From: an uncultured Bacillota bacterium
GTDB taxonomy: Bacteria > Bacillota_I > Bacilli_A > RF39 > UBA660
Length of the DNA: 39,183 nucleotides
Assembly (NCBI GenBank): GCA_947364595.1
Contig: CANATJ010000006.1
Span: 1 to 39,183, forward strand
Reading direction: 5' to 3'
In this document: in pieces, positions 16,611-25,178 of the stretch
Position numbering within the stretch: position 1 is the first letter of the stretch
How the letters are laid out: each line of letters starts with the position of its first letter
Notes under the pieces: model-generated
What the model was told of the DNA's origin: nothing
The model's input: the letters and a program-made list of their open reading frames with translations, nothing else
The model's database searches: none
Made by a program: the position numbers and the translations under genes

Positions 16611-17637
16611 TTTAATAAGTGTTATTATACCAGTTTATAACGCTGAAAAATATATTGAAAGTTGTCTAAATGCCGTACTAGGACAAAGCTATGAAAATAT
16701 AGAAGTAATTGTTATCAATGATGGTTCAACCGATAATAGTTTAAAAATAATAAAAAAATTAAAAGACAAAAGACTAAAAATAATTGATAGAGAAAATCGT
16801 GGCGCCGCCTATTGCCGATACCAAGGGGCAAAAATTGCCAAAGGAAAATACATCATCTTTATAGACGCTGACGATTATATTAAGCCATCATACATCAAAA
16901 TACTTCATGAACAAATTTCAAAAAACAAAGTAGATATCGTAAGATGCCATTTTATAAAATATAAAAATGGAAAAACAATTAAAGAGAAAGCCGTTATAGA
17001 TGAAGACAAAATTTTTAAAAAAGCAAATTATGAACCATTCATATACGACTTGCTTTATAATTCAATCTATTTTAATAGTATGTGTAAACAAATAATCAAT
17101 GCCGATATTTTAAAAAACATATCTGTTAAAAACTATGATATTAACTATGGTGAAGATGTATTATATGAAATGCAAATAATCAACAATTCAAAATCTATTA
17201 TGATTATTAATGATTACTTATACTTTTATAGACAAAACGAAAACAGTATTACTTATACAAAAGATTTAAAAGTAATAAAACAAAAATTATTATCAATATG
17301 TAAATCACATCAAATACAACTTGAAAACATAAAAAATAGTAAAATAAAAAACAAAAATAAATACTACAATTTTGTCGCTAACAAATTTTTAAAAACCCTA
17401 TATCTTCAATACTGTAATCTAATTAAATATAGCAAAAATGAAGAAAAAACTATAAAAGAAATATATAACTTAGAAAGTACAAATGAATTATTAAATAACT
17501 TAAATAAAAAGATAATTGAAAAAAATCTATTTTATAAAATAGGTATGAAATTAATTTCTAAAAAAAATATTAAAACATTAAAATACTATACCAAATTTAT
17601 AGTATTACCACTTTTAAACCATCACAATAAAAAATAA
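16603..17637 (+). CDS. Glycosyltransferase family 2
   Basis: This is a 344-residue GT-A transferase: LISVIIPVYNAEKYIE, VINDGSTDNS, RENRGAAYCRYQGAKIAKG and FIDADDYIKPSY. The C-terminal third is Lys/Asn-rich and likely helical. AAAGGAG lies in the end of the preceding gene. It probably adds a further residue to the repeat unit; donor unknown. Confidence 0.9.
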   Translation: MNDLISVIIPVYNAEKYIESCLNAVLGQSYENIEVIVINDGSTDNSLKIIKKLKDKRLKIIDRENRGAAYCRYQGAKIAKGKYIIFIDADDYIKPSYIKILHEQISKNKVDIVRCHFIKYKNGKTIKEKAVIDEDKIFKKANYEPFIYDLLYNSIYFNSMCKQIINADILKNISVKNYDINYGEDVLYEMQIINNSKSIMIINDYLYFYRQNENSITYTKDLKVIKQKLLSICKSHQIQLENIKNSKIKNKNKYYNFVANKFLKTLYLQYCNLIKYSKNEEKTIKEIYNLESTNELLNNLNKKIIEKNLFYKIGMKLISKKNIKTLKYYTKFIVLPLLNHHNKK

Positions 17638-17650
17638 AGGAGGCATAACT

Positions 17651-18781
17651 ATGACCTGTAAAAATAACATTATATATTATCTAGCATTTTCTCTGTTAGT
17701 TATTTTACGTTTAACTACAGGTTCTGTTTTATTCCCCCTACCCCTATATTTTAATTATATATTATTAATAATCATAAGTAGTTTATTTGGTTTAAAAATA
17801 ATTTTAGATAACCATACATTTAAAGAATATTTATTTATTATAATACTAACAATTTTAACCATATATATATATATAGTTGCTAATACCTATTATATATTCC
17901 TTGGCTTTTTATCCATTATGGCTCTTAAAAACGTTAATATTAAAACTGTTATAAAAATTGATATAATTTTAAAATTAACCTTCTTATCAATTCACAGTAT
18001 TACTTATTTATTCACCTGGTTAATAGATTATAATATTATTTTAGATACAATAAAAATTTCCTCACTAAAAGGAATAAGCCATAGCTTATTTTTCCCAAAT
18101 CCCAACTTTGTTGGAGCATTAATAATTTGGTTAGTATTTGATTTTTTATGTTTAAAAAAAGAAGTAAAAACAAAAGACATTTTTATCGGATTAATAATCG
18201 TTATCATAAGCTATTTAATATGTAAATCCAGAACCCCTTTATATATTTATATATTATTTATAGTATTATCATTTATAAAAAATCAAAAAATATTAAACTT
18301 TTTAGCCAAATACTCTTACTTAATATTAGCTATAATTACACTATTTATAATTAGTATAAATAATGTTGACAATGAATTATTTATTAAATTAAATAGTTTA
18401 TTTAGTAATAGATTTATGTACTCAGTAGCAGCCTATAATAAATATGGATTAAGTATTTTACCAAATGCTCTAGCAAATAATTATTCAGATTTTTTAATTA
18501 TCGATAGTTTCTATGTTAGAAGCTTTATAAATTATGGAATCTTAACTTTAATAATTGTTGGTACAATAAATATATTTATCCCTAAAAAAAATTATAAATT
18601 AGAAAAAAGAATATTCATTCTAGCCTCTATTTATATGTTTTTTGAAGTAATTCCAATATATACTGGACTATCTTTAGCCTACATAATAATTGGAAATACA
18701 ATTATTAATAACAAATATAAAGAAAGCGATGAAGTTTATGAAAGAAATAACTGTCAAAAAGCAAAAAGAATTACTTGTTGA
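17651..18781 (+). CDS. Wzy-like oligosaccharide repeat-unit polymerase
   Basis: This is a highly hydrophobic 376-residue protein with about ten predicted membrane segments and one larger external loop around FSNRFMYSVAAYNKYGL, the usual layout of O-antigen/capsule polymerases. Sequence identity in this family is always weak, so the call rests on topology, SRTPLYIY/NR-type loop residues and position between glycosyltransferases and the flippase. AGGAGG precedes the ATG. The last 18 codons or so overlap the start of licD. Confidence 0.75.
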   Translation: MTCKNNIIYYLAFSLLVILRLTTGSVLFPLPLYFNYILLIIISSLFGLKIILDNHTFKEYLFIIILTILTIYIYIVANTYYIFLGFLSIMALKNVNIKTVIKIDIILKLTFLSIHSITYLFTWLIDYNIILDTIKISSLKGISHSLFFPNPNFVGALIIWLVFDFLCLKKEVKTKDIFIGLIIVIISYLICKSRTPLYIYILFIVLSFIKNQKILNFLAKYSYLILAIITLFIISINNVDNELFIKLNSLFSNRFMYSVAAYNKYGLSILPNALANNYSDFLIIDSFYVRSFINYGILTLIIVGTINIFIPKKNYKLEKRIFILASIYMFFEVIPIYTGLSLAYIIIGNTIINNKYKESDEVYERNNCQKAKRITC

Positions 18782-19538
18782 CCTATTAATTTACATCGAT
18801 AAAATTTGTAAAAAAAACAATATTAATTACTCATTAATTGGTGGCTCTTTAATAGGTAGTATCAGACATAAAGGAATTATTCCTTGGGATGATGATATCG
18901 ATATTATATTATTAGATGATGAATATGAAAAACTTATAAATATCTTAAAAAAAGAAAATGGAAGATATAAATTATTGGATCATAGATATAATAATTCATA
19001 CTATTATCCATTTGCCAAAATAATTGATACTAAAACGACAATCAAAGAAGATGGCTATAAAGAAATAGAAGGATATGGGGTTTACCTAGACATTTTTAAA
19101 TTTTTTAAAGTTTCAAACAATAAAACCTTAAGAAAAATCCAATATAAATTATTAATGTTTCAAAAAAATGTTTTAAGATTTTACTACTGTAATAAACATA
19201 ATAATAAAAACGCCTTTATTAAAAATTTAGCCGTTAAAATTTTAAACAAAATTGGCCATAAGCCTATATTATTTATTTATAACAAAATATGTGATATACA
19301 CAAAAATAGCAAAAATTCAAAATATATATCATCTAATTGGCCAACTTTTGGTGAAGAAAAATCAGTTCAAAAACTAAGCAATTTTCAACAATTTATAAAT
19401 GCTGATTTTGAAGGTCATAAAGTCATGATAACCAAAAACTATGATGAAATACTTAAAACAACCTTTGGTAATTACATGAAATTCCCACCTAAGAATCAGC
19501 AAGTATCTCTTCACCACTTTAAAGCATACTGGAAGTGA
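18729..19538 (+). CDS. LicD-family phosphotransferase
   Basis: LicD-type enzymes transfer phosphocholine or a similar phospho-substituent from a CDP donor to a surface glycan. The family signature is intact: LIGGSLIGSIRHKGIIPWDDDIDI, with the Asp cluster as probable metal ligands, and a C-terminal region ending in MKFPP. The longest frame starts at 18690, but family members start near MKEIT; the ATG codons at 18729 or 18738 are more likely, and 18729 is listed. This gives about 269 residues, overlapping the polymerase gene by 53 bases. No CDP-choline pathway gene is in the window, so the substituent is open. Confidence 0.88.
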   Translation: MKFMKEITVKKQKELLVDLLIYIDKICKKNNINYSLIGGSLIGSIRHKGIIPWDDDIDIILLDDEYEKLINILKKENGRYKLLDHRYNNSYYYPFAKIIDTKTTIKEDGYKEIEGYGVYLDIFKFFKVSNNKTLRKIQYKLLMFQKNVLRFYYCNKHNNKNAFIKNLAVKILNKIGHKPILFIYNKICDIHKNSKNSKYISSNWPTFGEEKSVQKLSNFQQFINADFEGHKVMITKNYDEILKTTFGNYMKFPPKNQQVSLHHFKAYWK

Positions 19539-19543
19539 TTACA

Positions 19544-21043
19544 ATGAGAAAGAAAAAATCTTTTTTTAACATGGTAGGTTCCCTAGGATCATATGCCATT
19601 TCTTTAATATTTACCTTTATTACCCAAAGATGCCTAATTCATATTTTAGGAATAGAATATTCTGGGGTAAATGGCTTATTTAACAACATCCTTGCTATCT
19701 TATCAATTGCTGAACTAGGTATTGGTAGTACTATAATTTTTAGACTATATAAACCAATTGCTGAAGACAATAAAGAAGAAATAAAATCATGGATGAAATT
19801 TTATAAAATATGTTATAGATTTGTAGCCTTATTTATTACAATAATTGGTTTAATAATAATACCACTTATTCCAATGTTAATAAACTCTCCCGCAATTAAA
19901 GAAAGTATTATCACATTATATTTAATCTCATTACTAGACGTAGTCATATCTTATTGTATGACTTATAAAAGATCATTACTTTATGCCAATCAAAAAAATT
20001 ATATAATAAACATTGTTCATATTGGTTATACAATACTTATGAATTTAACACAAATTATTTTAATTTATTTATTTAAATCATATATTTTATATCTCATCAT
20101 TAAAGTTATTTATAGATTAATAGAAAACATTATCATAAACTTATATGTAAATAAAAATTATCCTTATATAAATGAACCAGCTAAAGACATAAACAAAGAG
20201 GAAAAAAAAGATGTGTTTGAAAGAATCAAAGCTATTTTCCTTCAAAAAATATCCTTTGCCATCAACAAAGGAATTGATGGAATAATCATATCTTACTTTC
20301 TTGGTATTGCCACAGTTGGTTATTATACAAACTATAACTTAATCGTTATGACAATTAGTAATATTATATATCAAACAATCTCTAGCTTAACCGCTAGTGT
20401 TGGTAATTTACTTACTGAAAATAATATAAATAAAAATTATGATATTTATAAAAAAATCAATCTATTAAACTCATTTCTAACTGGTATGAGTATTATCATA
20501 TTTATATGCATTGCCACTCCATTTATAACTATATGGATTGGAAACAAATATCTATTTTCAAATTACATACTAATCGCCTTTGCTTTATATCTTTATACAG
20601 ACAGTATTAGAAGATCAATCACCTTATACAAAGAAGCAGCTGGTATTTGTAAAGAAGATAAGTATATGTATATTATTATGACTATTATCAACTTAACCGC
20701 ATCAATTATCTTATGTAAAATAACTGGCGTTATCGGAGTTATATTAGGAACATCAATCAGTTATCTATTCTTAATGATTTATAGCTATCCAAAATACATT
20801 TATAAACCTCTTTTTAAAAAAGGCCTTAAAAATTACTATAAAGATAACTTAACATATTTAGTATTTATTATAATTGCTTCAATTACTTCATTTACTATAT
20901 GTAATCAAATAACTTTAAATAATAGCTATTTACAACTAATATTTAACGGAATAGTATCTATTATTATCGGGTTAATTATATTCATAATATTTTTTAGGAA
21001 AAAAGAAGAATTTCAATACTATATCAAACTAATAAAAAGATAA
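19544..21043 (+). CDS. Wzx-type polysaccharide flippase (MOP superfamily)
   Basis: This integral membrane protein moves the finished lipid-linked repeat unit across the membrane. The 499 residues have about twelve to fourteen hydrophobic helices, with the family-like start FFNMVGSLGSYAISL and GVNGLFNNILAILSIAELGIGS near residue 40-60. GGAAGTG is placed for the ATG at 19544; the in-frame GTG at 19535 lies inside this site. It closes the operon and is followed by a terminator. Confidence 0.9.
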   Translation: MRKKKSFFNMVGSLGSYAISLIFTFITQRCLIHILGIEYSGVNGLFNNILAILSIAELGIGSTIIFRLYKPIAEDNKEEIKSWMKFYKICYRFVALFITIIGLIIIPLIPMLINSPAIKESIITLYLISLLDVVISYCMTYKRSLLYANQKNYIINIVHIGYTILMNLTQIILIYLFKSYILYLIIKVIYRLIENIIINLYVNKNYPYINEPAKDINKEEKKDVFERIKAIFLQKISFAINKGIDGIIISYFLGIATVGYYTNYNLIVMTISNIIYQTISSLTASVGNLLTENNINKNYDIYKKINLLNSFLTGMSIIIFICIATPFITIWIGNKYLFSNYILIAFALYLYTDSIRRSITLYKEAAGICKEDKYMYIIMTIINLTASIILCKITGVIGVILGTSISYLFLMIYSYPKYIYKPLFKKGLKNYYKDNLTYLVFIIIASITSFTICNQITLNNSYLQLIFNGIVSIIIGLIIFIIFFRKKEEFQYYIKLIKR

Positions 21044-21063
21044 TAAATTATTATCTTTTTTTT
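21034..21063 (+). terminator. Terminator of the capsule operon
   Basis: AAGATAATA (21037-21045) pairs with TATTATCTT (21049-21057) and is followed by more T. The wzx stop codon is in the 5' arm. Confidence 0.8.
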
Positions 21064-21090
21064 AACAATTAATCTAATCTTTGATATAAT
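21062..21090 (+). promoter_or_regulatory. Promoter of the CPBP protease gene
   Basis: TTAACA (21062-21067), 17 bases, perfect TATAAT (21085-21090). A GGTGATAAC ribosome site and the ATG follow at once, giving a very short leader. Confidence 0.8.
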
Positions 21091-21105
21091 GATATTGGTG
21101 ATAAC

Positions 21106-21804
21106 ATGATTTCAAAAAATGATAATCTTAAAAATTTTATAAAAGGATTAAGTGCTGTAACAATTTACTTTACTGTCAGTATATTCCAGTCACTACCATT
21201 TACCTTAATGCATATAAATACAAATAACTTACCAAATATAGTCAAAATATTATATACATTATCTATAGAAATACTAATTATATTTTCAATCTATTTAATA
21301 TTTAAAAAAGAAATACATGCAGCTATTAAGGACTTAAAGAAAAATCATCTAACATATTTTAAAAAATACTTTAAATACTATATAATAGGTCTAATAGTAA
21401 TGATGGCATGCAATATCTTAATTCAACAATTAGGAGGTGGCATATCAGAAAATGAATCAACAATACGTGATGAATTCAAAATATTTCCAATATATGTCTA
21501 CATTTCTGCCGTCTTACTAGCTCCTATCTTAGAAGAATTTGTTTTTAGACTAAGTTTTAAAGCTATATTTAAAAATAATTATATGTACATAATCGCTTCA
21601 GGATTAGTTTTTGGATTTTTACACCTATTAGGCATGAAAATAGATAACCTTTTTCCACTTTATTTACTTTCATATTGTAGTAGTGGTATTTCCTTTGCAT
21701 ATATGATGGCCAAATCAAACAACATATTTGTCTCAACAGGATTTCACTTCATGCATAATGGATTAATAATGGCATTACAAATTTTTTTACTAATCTTCAC
21801 ATAA
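21106..21804 (+). CDS. CPBP-family intramembrane metalloprotease
   Basis: This is a 232-residue membrane protein with about six to seven helices. The three CPBP (Rce1/CAAX-protease-like) motifs are present: EEFVFR (143-148, Glu143/Glu144 and Arg148), FGFLH (His173) and HFMHN (His214, Asn218). All predicted catalytic and zinc-binding residues are therefore intact. Bacterial members act in peptide maturation or self-immunity, but no bacteriocin gene is seen nearby. It has its own promoter and terminator, so it is not part of the capsule operon. Substrate unknown. Confidence 0.9.
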   Translation: MISKNDNLKNFIKGLSAVTIYFTVSIFQSLPFTLMHINTNNLPNIVKILYTLSIEILIIFSIYLIFKKEIHAAIKDLKKNHLTYFKKYFKYYIIGLIVMMACNILIQQLGGGISENESTIRDEFKIFPIYVYISAVLLAPILEEFVFRLSFKAIFKNNYMYIIASGLVFGFLHLLGMKIDNLFPLYLLSYCSSGISFAYMMAKSNNIFVSTGFHFMHNGLIMALQIFLLIFT

Positions 21805-21824
21805 AAAGACTTTTGTCTTTTTTT
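21803..21824 (+). terminator. Terminator of the CPBP protease gene
   Basis: AAAAGAC (21804-21810), loop TTTT, GTCTTTT (21815-21821), then T residues. The stop codon is at the foot of the hairpin. Confidence 0.75.
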
Positions 21825-21855
21825 AATATATGTTAAAATTAAAATAGGTGAAAAT

Positions 21856-22725
21856 ATGGCAAAAGTAACAAAAAGAAAATTTTCCTTTTTTAAATTTATT
21901 ATTTTTCTTTTCGTCTTCGTATGTATAATAATTGCATATGGATATTTTATTGAGCCAAAATTAATAACTGTTCATGAACATAAAATCACCAATCAAAATA
22001 TTACAGAAAACTTTAATGGATTAAAAATAGTTCACATAAGTGATTTATATTATGGTAAAACATTTGATGAAAAAAGTTTAAAAAAACTAGTAACTAGTAT
22101 TAACGAACAAAAACCAGATATAGTCGTTCTAACTGGAAATCTAATTGATCCAAATATAAAATTATCAAATGATATTTCCGAAAAAATAAGTAATTATTTA
22201 AAAAAAATAAATACAACTATTGATAAATACACTATCAGTGGTGACAACGATATCAAATTTGATGAATGGGAAAATATTATTAAAAATGGTGGCTTTAAAA
22301 ACCTAAATAATAATTATGATACTATTTATATGAATGGCTATAATTTCATGGTAATTGCTGGAGCTAATACCAAAAAAGATAAACTAAATATAAATGAAAA
22401 ACTAAATACAACCACTAATTATATAAATTCATTTGAAAAAGATGGACCAATATATAAAATATTAATATTGCATGAACCTGATGTTATAGATGAAATAACT
22501 GACAATAAATTTGATTTAATATTAGCTGGGCATTCATTAGGCGGACAAGTAAAAATCCCTAGTGTAGGCAGTATAATTAATAAAGAAGGATCAAAAAAAT
22601 ACCACGAAAGTCATTATAAAATTAATGATAGTCATTTATATGTATCAAATGGCTTAGGATCTGAATACCATTTTAGATTATTTAACACCCCTTCTTATAA
22701 TTTGTATAGAATTGTAAATAAATAG
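21856..22725 (+). CDS. Membrane-anchored metallophosphoesterase-like protein with degraded active site
   Basis: The 289 residues start with a membrane anchor (about 12-31) and then follow the layout of YkuE/YaeI-type phosphoesterases. The active-site motifs are altered. HISDLYYG has Tyr65 where the second ligand His of DLH is expected. TGNL (94-97) replaces TGDL. SGDND (128-132) replaces GNHD. GHSLGG (225-230) replaces GHTHGG. His206 (LHEPD), Asp63 and His226 remain. With so many ligands changed, normal two-metal chemistry is unlikely, so it may bind rather than hydrolyse its ligand. The frame is intact and the anchor is kept, arguing for a retained function. AGGTGAAAAT precedes the ATG. Confidence 0.82.
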   Translation: MAKVTKRKFSFFKFIIFLFVFVCIIIAYGYFIEPKLITVHEHKITNQNITENFNGLKIVHISDLYYGKTFDEKSLKKLVTSINEQKPDIVVLTGNLIDPNIKLSNDISEKISNYLKKINTTIDKYTISGDNDIKFDEWENIIKNGGFKNLNNNYDTIYMNGYNFMVIAGANTKKDKLNINEKLNTTTNYINSFEKDGPIYKILILHEPDVIDEITDNKFDLILAGHSLGGQVKIPSVGSIINKEGSKKYHESHYKINDSHLYVSNGLGSEYHFRLFNTPSYNLYRIVNK

Positions 22726-22752
22726 ACATAGCTCTTAGCTATGTCTATTTTC
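22722..22752. terminator. Bidirectional terminator between the phosphoesterase-like gene and argH
   Basis: ATAGACATAGCT pairs with AGCTATGTCTAT around a three-base loop, with T runs on both strands. The plus-strand stop codon is in one arm and the minus-strand argH stop in the loop region. Confidence 0.85.
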
Positions 22753-24117
22753 TAAATATTCCTTAATTTTTTCCACATGATTTTTAACTGTATCAGGCGC
22801 TGGACCACCAACTACAGTTCTATCACAAACTGCTTTTTTTAAATCAATTGCCTGATAAATATCTTCTTCAAATAAAGATGAAAAATCTTTATACTCTTCT
22901 ATTGATAATGTATCTAAGGTTTTATCATTATCAATACAATAACCAACAATAGTACCAGTTATTTTATATGCACTTCTAAAAGGAAGTCCTTTTTTAACCA
23001 AATAATCAGCACAATCAGTCGCATTTATAAAGCCCTTCTTAGCCGCATTTAACATATTCTCTTTTAAAAATGTCGTTGTATCTAACATTGGAATAAATGT
23101 AAATAAACACATCTTAACATTTTTAGTTGCATCAAAAATTGCTTCTTTATCTTCTTGCATATCTTTATCATAAGCAAGAGGTAAAGATTTCATCATTGTA
23201 AGTAATGCCATTAAATCACCATATACTCTACCACTTTTTCCTCTAATAAGCTCTGTAATGTCAGGATTTTTCTTTTGTGGCATAATAGAAGATCCTGTAG
23301 AAAATGCATCGTCAAGTTCAATAAACTTAAACTCATGACTACTCCACATAATAAATTCCTCACTAATTCGTGACATATGCATCATAATTGTGGCAAAAGC
23401 ACTAGTAAGTTCAATTGCATAATCACGATCAGAAACTCCATCTAAACTATTAAGACATGGTTCATAAAAACCTAATAATTTACTTGTTAAATATCGATCA
23501 GTATCATAAGTAGTTGCAGCTAATGCACAACTTCCAAGTGGATTAATATTCATTCTTCTAGTAGCATCCTCAAGCCTTGAAATATCTCTTTTAAACATTT
23601 CAACATAAGCCATAAAATAATGAGCTAAAGTAATAGGTTGAGCTCTTTGTAAATGTGTATATCCAGGCATAATAGTTTCATAGTTTTCTGTAGCCTTTCT
23701 TAATAAAATTTCAATTAACTGTTCAAGTAACTCAATAATTTCTTTAACCTCATCACGCATGTATAAACGTAAATCTACTGCCACCTGATCATTACGACTT
23801 CTCGCTGTATGAAGTCTTTTACCAGTATCACCTATTCTTTTTGTAAGTTCGCTTTCAATAAACATATGAATATCTTCAGCCTGCATATCAAATTCTAACT
23901 TACCATTTTTAATATCATTAAAAATGTTTCTTAACTCATCTATTATCTTTTCACTTTCCTCTTTTTCAATAATACCACATTTACCAAGCATCATTGCATG
24001 CGCAATACTACCAGTAATATCTTGTTTATACATAGCCTTATCAAAACTAATTGAAGAATTAAAATCATTAGTTCTACTATCTAATTCCTTTTTAAATCTA
24101 CCTTCCCAAAGTGCCAT
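22735..24117 (-). CDS. argH: Argininosuccinate lyase
   Basis: This enzyme cleaves argininosuccinate to arginine and fumarate, the last step of arginine synthesis. The 460 residues show the fumarase/aspartase-superfamily motifs: the start MALWEGRF, RLHTARSRNDQ, PGYTHLQRAQP and the catalytic-Ser loop GSSIMPQKKNPD. GGAGG precedes the ATG at 24117; a longer in-frame start at 24162 would run through that site and is rejected. No argG or other arginine gene is in the window. A hairpin (24139-24158) lies between this gene and the small gene upstream. Confidence 0.96.
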   Translation of the reverse strand: MALWEGRFKKELDSRTNDFNSSISFDKAMYKQDITGSIAHAMMLGKCGIIEKEESEKIIDELRNIFNDIKNGKLEFDMQAEDIHMFIESELTKRIGDTGKRLHTARSRNDQVAVDLRLYMRDEVKEIIELLEQLIEILLRKATENYETIMPGYTHLQRAQPITLAHYFMAYVEMFKRDISRLEDATRRMNINPLGSCALAATTYDTDRYLTSKLLGFYEPCLNSLDGVSDRDYAIELTSAFATIMMHMSRISEEFIMWSSHEFKFIELDDAFSTGSSIMPQKKNPDITELIRGKSGRVYGDLMALLTMMKSLPLAYDKDMQEDKEAIFDATKNVKMCLFTFIPMLDTTTFLKENMLNAAKKGFINATDCADYLVKKGLPFRSAYKITGTIVGYCIDNDKTLDTLSIEEYKDFSSLFEEDIYQAIDLKKAVCDRTVVGGPAPDTVKNHVEKIKEYLENRHS

Positions 24118-24138
24118 AAATTTTCCTCCTACTATAAA

Positions 24139-24158
24139 GCATAGCCTAACAGCTATGC
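24139..24158 (-). promoter_or_regulatory. Intercistronic hairpin before argH
   Basis: On the minus strand GCATAGC (24158-24152) pairs with GCTATGC (24145-24139) across six bases; the following sequence has only a weak T stretch. It contains the end of the small upstream gene. Its half-site CATAGC also occurs in the terminator behind argH. It may act as a partial terminator or RNA-stability element. Confidence 0.45.
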
Positions 24159-24394
24159 CCACTATATTTATTTACATATTCTTGTATAACCGCAGCAAAT
24201 TCATCTTGATCTTTAAGCGCAACTAATAATTCTTCGCCATTCTCATTAACGCGTTTGCGGATACAAAAGTTAGTTCTGTCTTCTACACTTGATAGAAAAA
24301 GATAAGTATTATTTCCTAAAATAATTTGATCAACATTAACATATTCTTTTCCATCATCTAGTGTAAATACATCTACATCTACTGTTTCATCCAT
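24146..24394 (-). CDS. Small DUF1292-like protein
   Basis: This is an acidic 82-residue soluble protein beginning MDETVDVDVFTLDDGKEY. The mix of an acidic beta-strand start, a hydrophobic YLFLSS strand and a charged C-terminal half resembles DUF1292/YrzB proteins of Firmicutes, which have no established function. AGGTGAAATC precedes the ATG. It is eight bases downstream of the membrane protein at 24403 and 28 bases upstream of argH, so the three may be co-transcribed. Family call is tentative. Confidence 0.65.
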   Translation of the reverse strand: MDETVDVDVFTLDDGKEYVNVDQIILGNNTYLFLSSVEDRTNFCIRKRVNENGEELLVALKDQDEFAAVIQEYVNKYSGHSC

Positions 24395-24402
24395 GATTTC
24401 AC

Positions 24403-25062
24403 CTATTTCCCTTTAGTATTCCTTTGTTCATTTGTTTGAAGTTCATTTGCTTCTATTCTATTTAAAACTATATCTTTCCATTTATCCTCATTAATAGTAC
24501 CATCTTCATTTAAAATACCATTAGCTTGACAGTAATCATAAAAACTACCATAACTAGGAAGATTATATTCATCCTCATGACCATTTACAAGTTTAGAGTA
24601 ATATTCAAACACATGATCCATAACACCATTTTTATCAAAAGAAATCTTACTATATTGACCATAAACATTAGCATCCAAATTTGCAGGATCATTAATTAAA
24701 TCTTGTGCCATAGAAAATTCATCATAATAGTAATTAGCACCATCATCAGTTCTATGAGTATTTTCTATAGTGCTTTGAGCTCCATAACTAGTTCCTGCAT
24801 CAAGTGTCATATGTTCACTAATAGCTCCCACACCTTGCATCGCAATAGCTGTTGTAAGTATACCAGATATAACACCCGCTACCACTTTTCTATTAGTTCT
24901 TCTTTTATCTGGTTTATAACGTGAAGTCATAGTTCCAATACTACGTCTTCTTGCTAATTCCATTCTCTCACGATCTATTCTGCCTTGTTCTAAAATATTA
25001 GCCACTTTTTTATGCATAGCACTTTCTGTTAATTTTATATTAGGCATTTCATCATTATTCAT
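24403..25062 (-). CDS. Single-pass membrane protein of unknown function
   Basis: The 219 residues have an N-terminal cytoplasmic part rich in Arg and Glu (about 1-58), one transmembrane helix at about 59-81 (KVVAGVISGILTTAIAMQG) and an acidic, Tyr/Asn-rich extracellular part. Residues such as SYGSFYDYCQANGIL suggest a small folded outer domain. GGAGGAACTATT precedes the ATG, and a good promoter lies upstream. I do not recognise the family. It heads a possible operon with the DUF1292-like gene and argH. Confidence 0.75.
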   Translation of the reverse strand: MNNDEMPNIKLTESAMHKKVANILEQGRIDRERMELARRRSIGTMTSRYKPDKRRTNRKVVAGVISGILTTAIAMQGVGAISEHMTLDAGTSYGAQSTIENTHRTDDGANYYYDEFSMAQDLINDPANLDANVYGQYSKISFDKNGVMDHVFEYYSKLVNGHEDEYNLPSYGSFYDYCQANGILNEDGTINEDKWKDIVLNRIEANELQTNEQRNTKGK

Positions 25063-25086
25063 AATAGTTCCTCCTATCCTATATAA

Positions 25087-25115
25087 AATATACGATATTT
25101 ATTGGTTAAAGTCAA
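25087..25115 (-). promoter_or_regulatory. Promoter of the 24403-25062 gene
   Basis: On the minus strand TTGACT (25115-25110), 17 bases, TATATT (25092-25087). Confidence 0.75.
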
Positions 25116-25150
25116 ATAAACATAACTTTTGTTTACACTTGTTTGCACAT

Positions 25151-25178
25151 AAAAATCATTGTTTAAAACAATGATTTT
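25151..25178 (-). terminator. Terminator of the 29-residue-repeat gene
   Basis: On the minus strand AAAATCATTGTTT pairs with AAACAATGATTTT, followed by TTATG. The gene's stop codon (25163-25165) is in the loop region. Confidence 0.65.

Noticed and set aside
21106-21804. Bacteriocin immunity or processing system around the CPBP protease.
   Set aside because: No short leader-peptide gene, ABC exporter or modification enzyme lies nearby.
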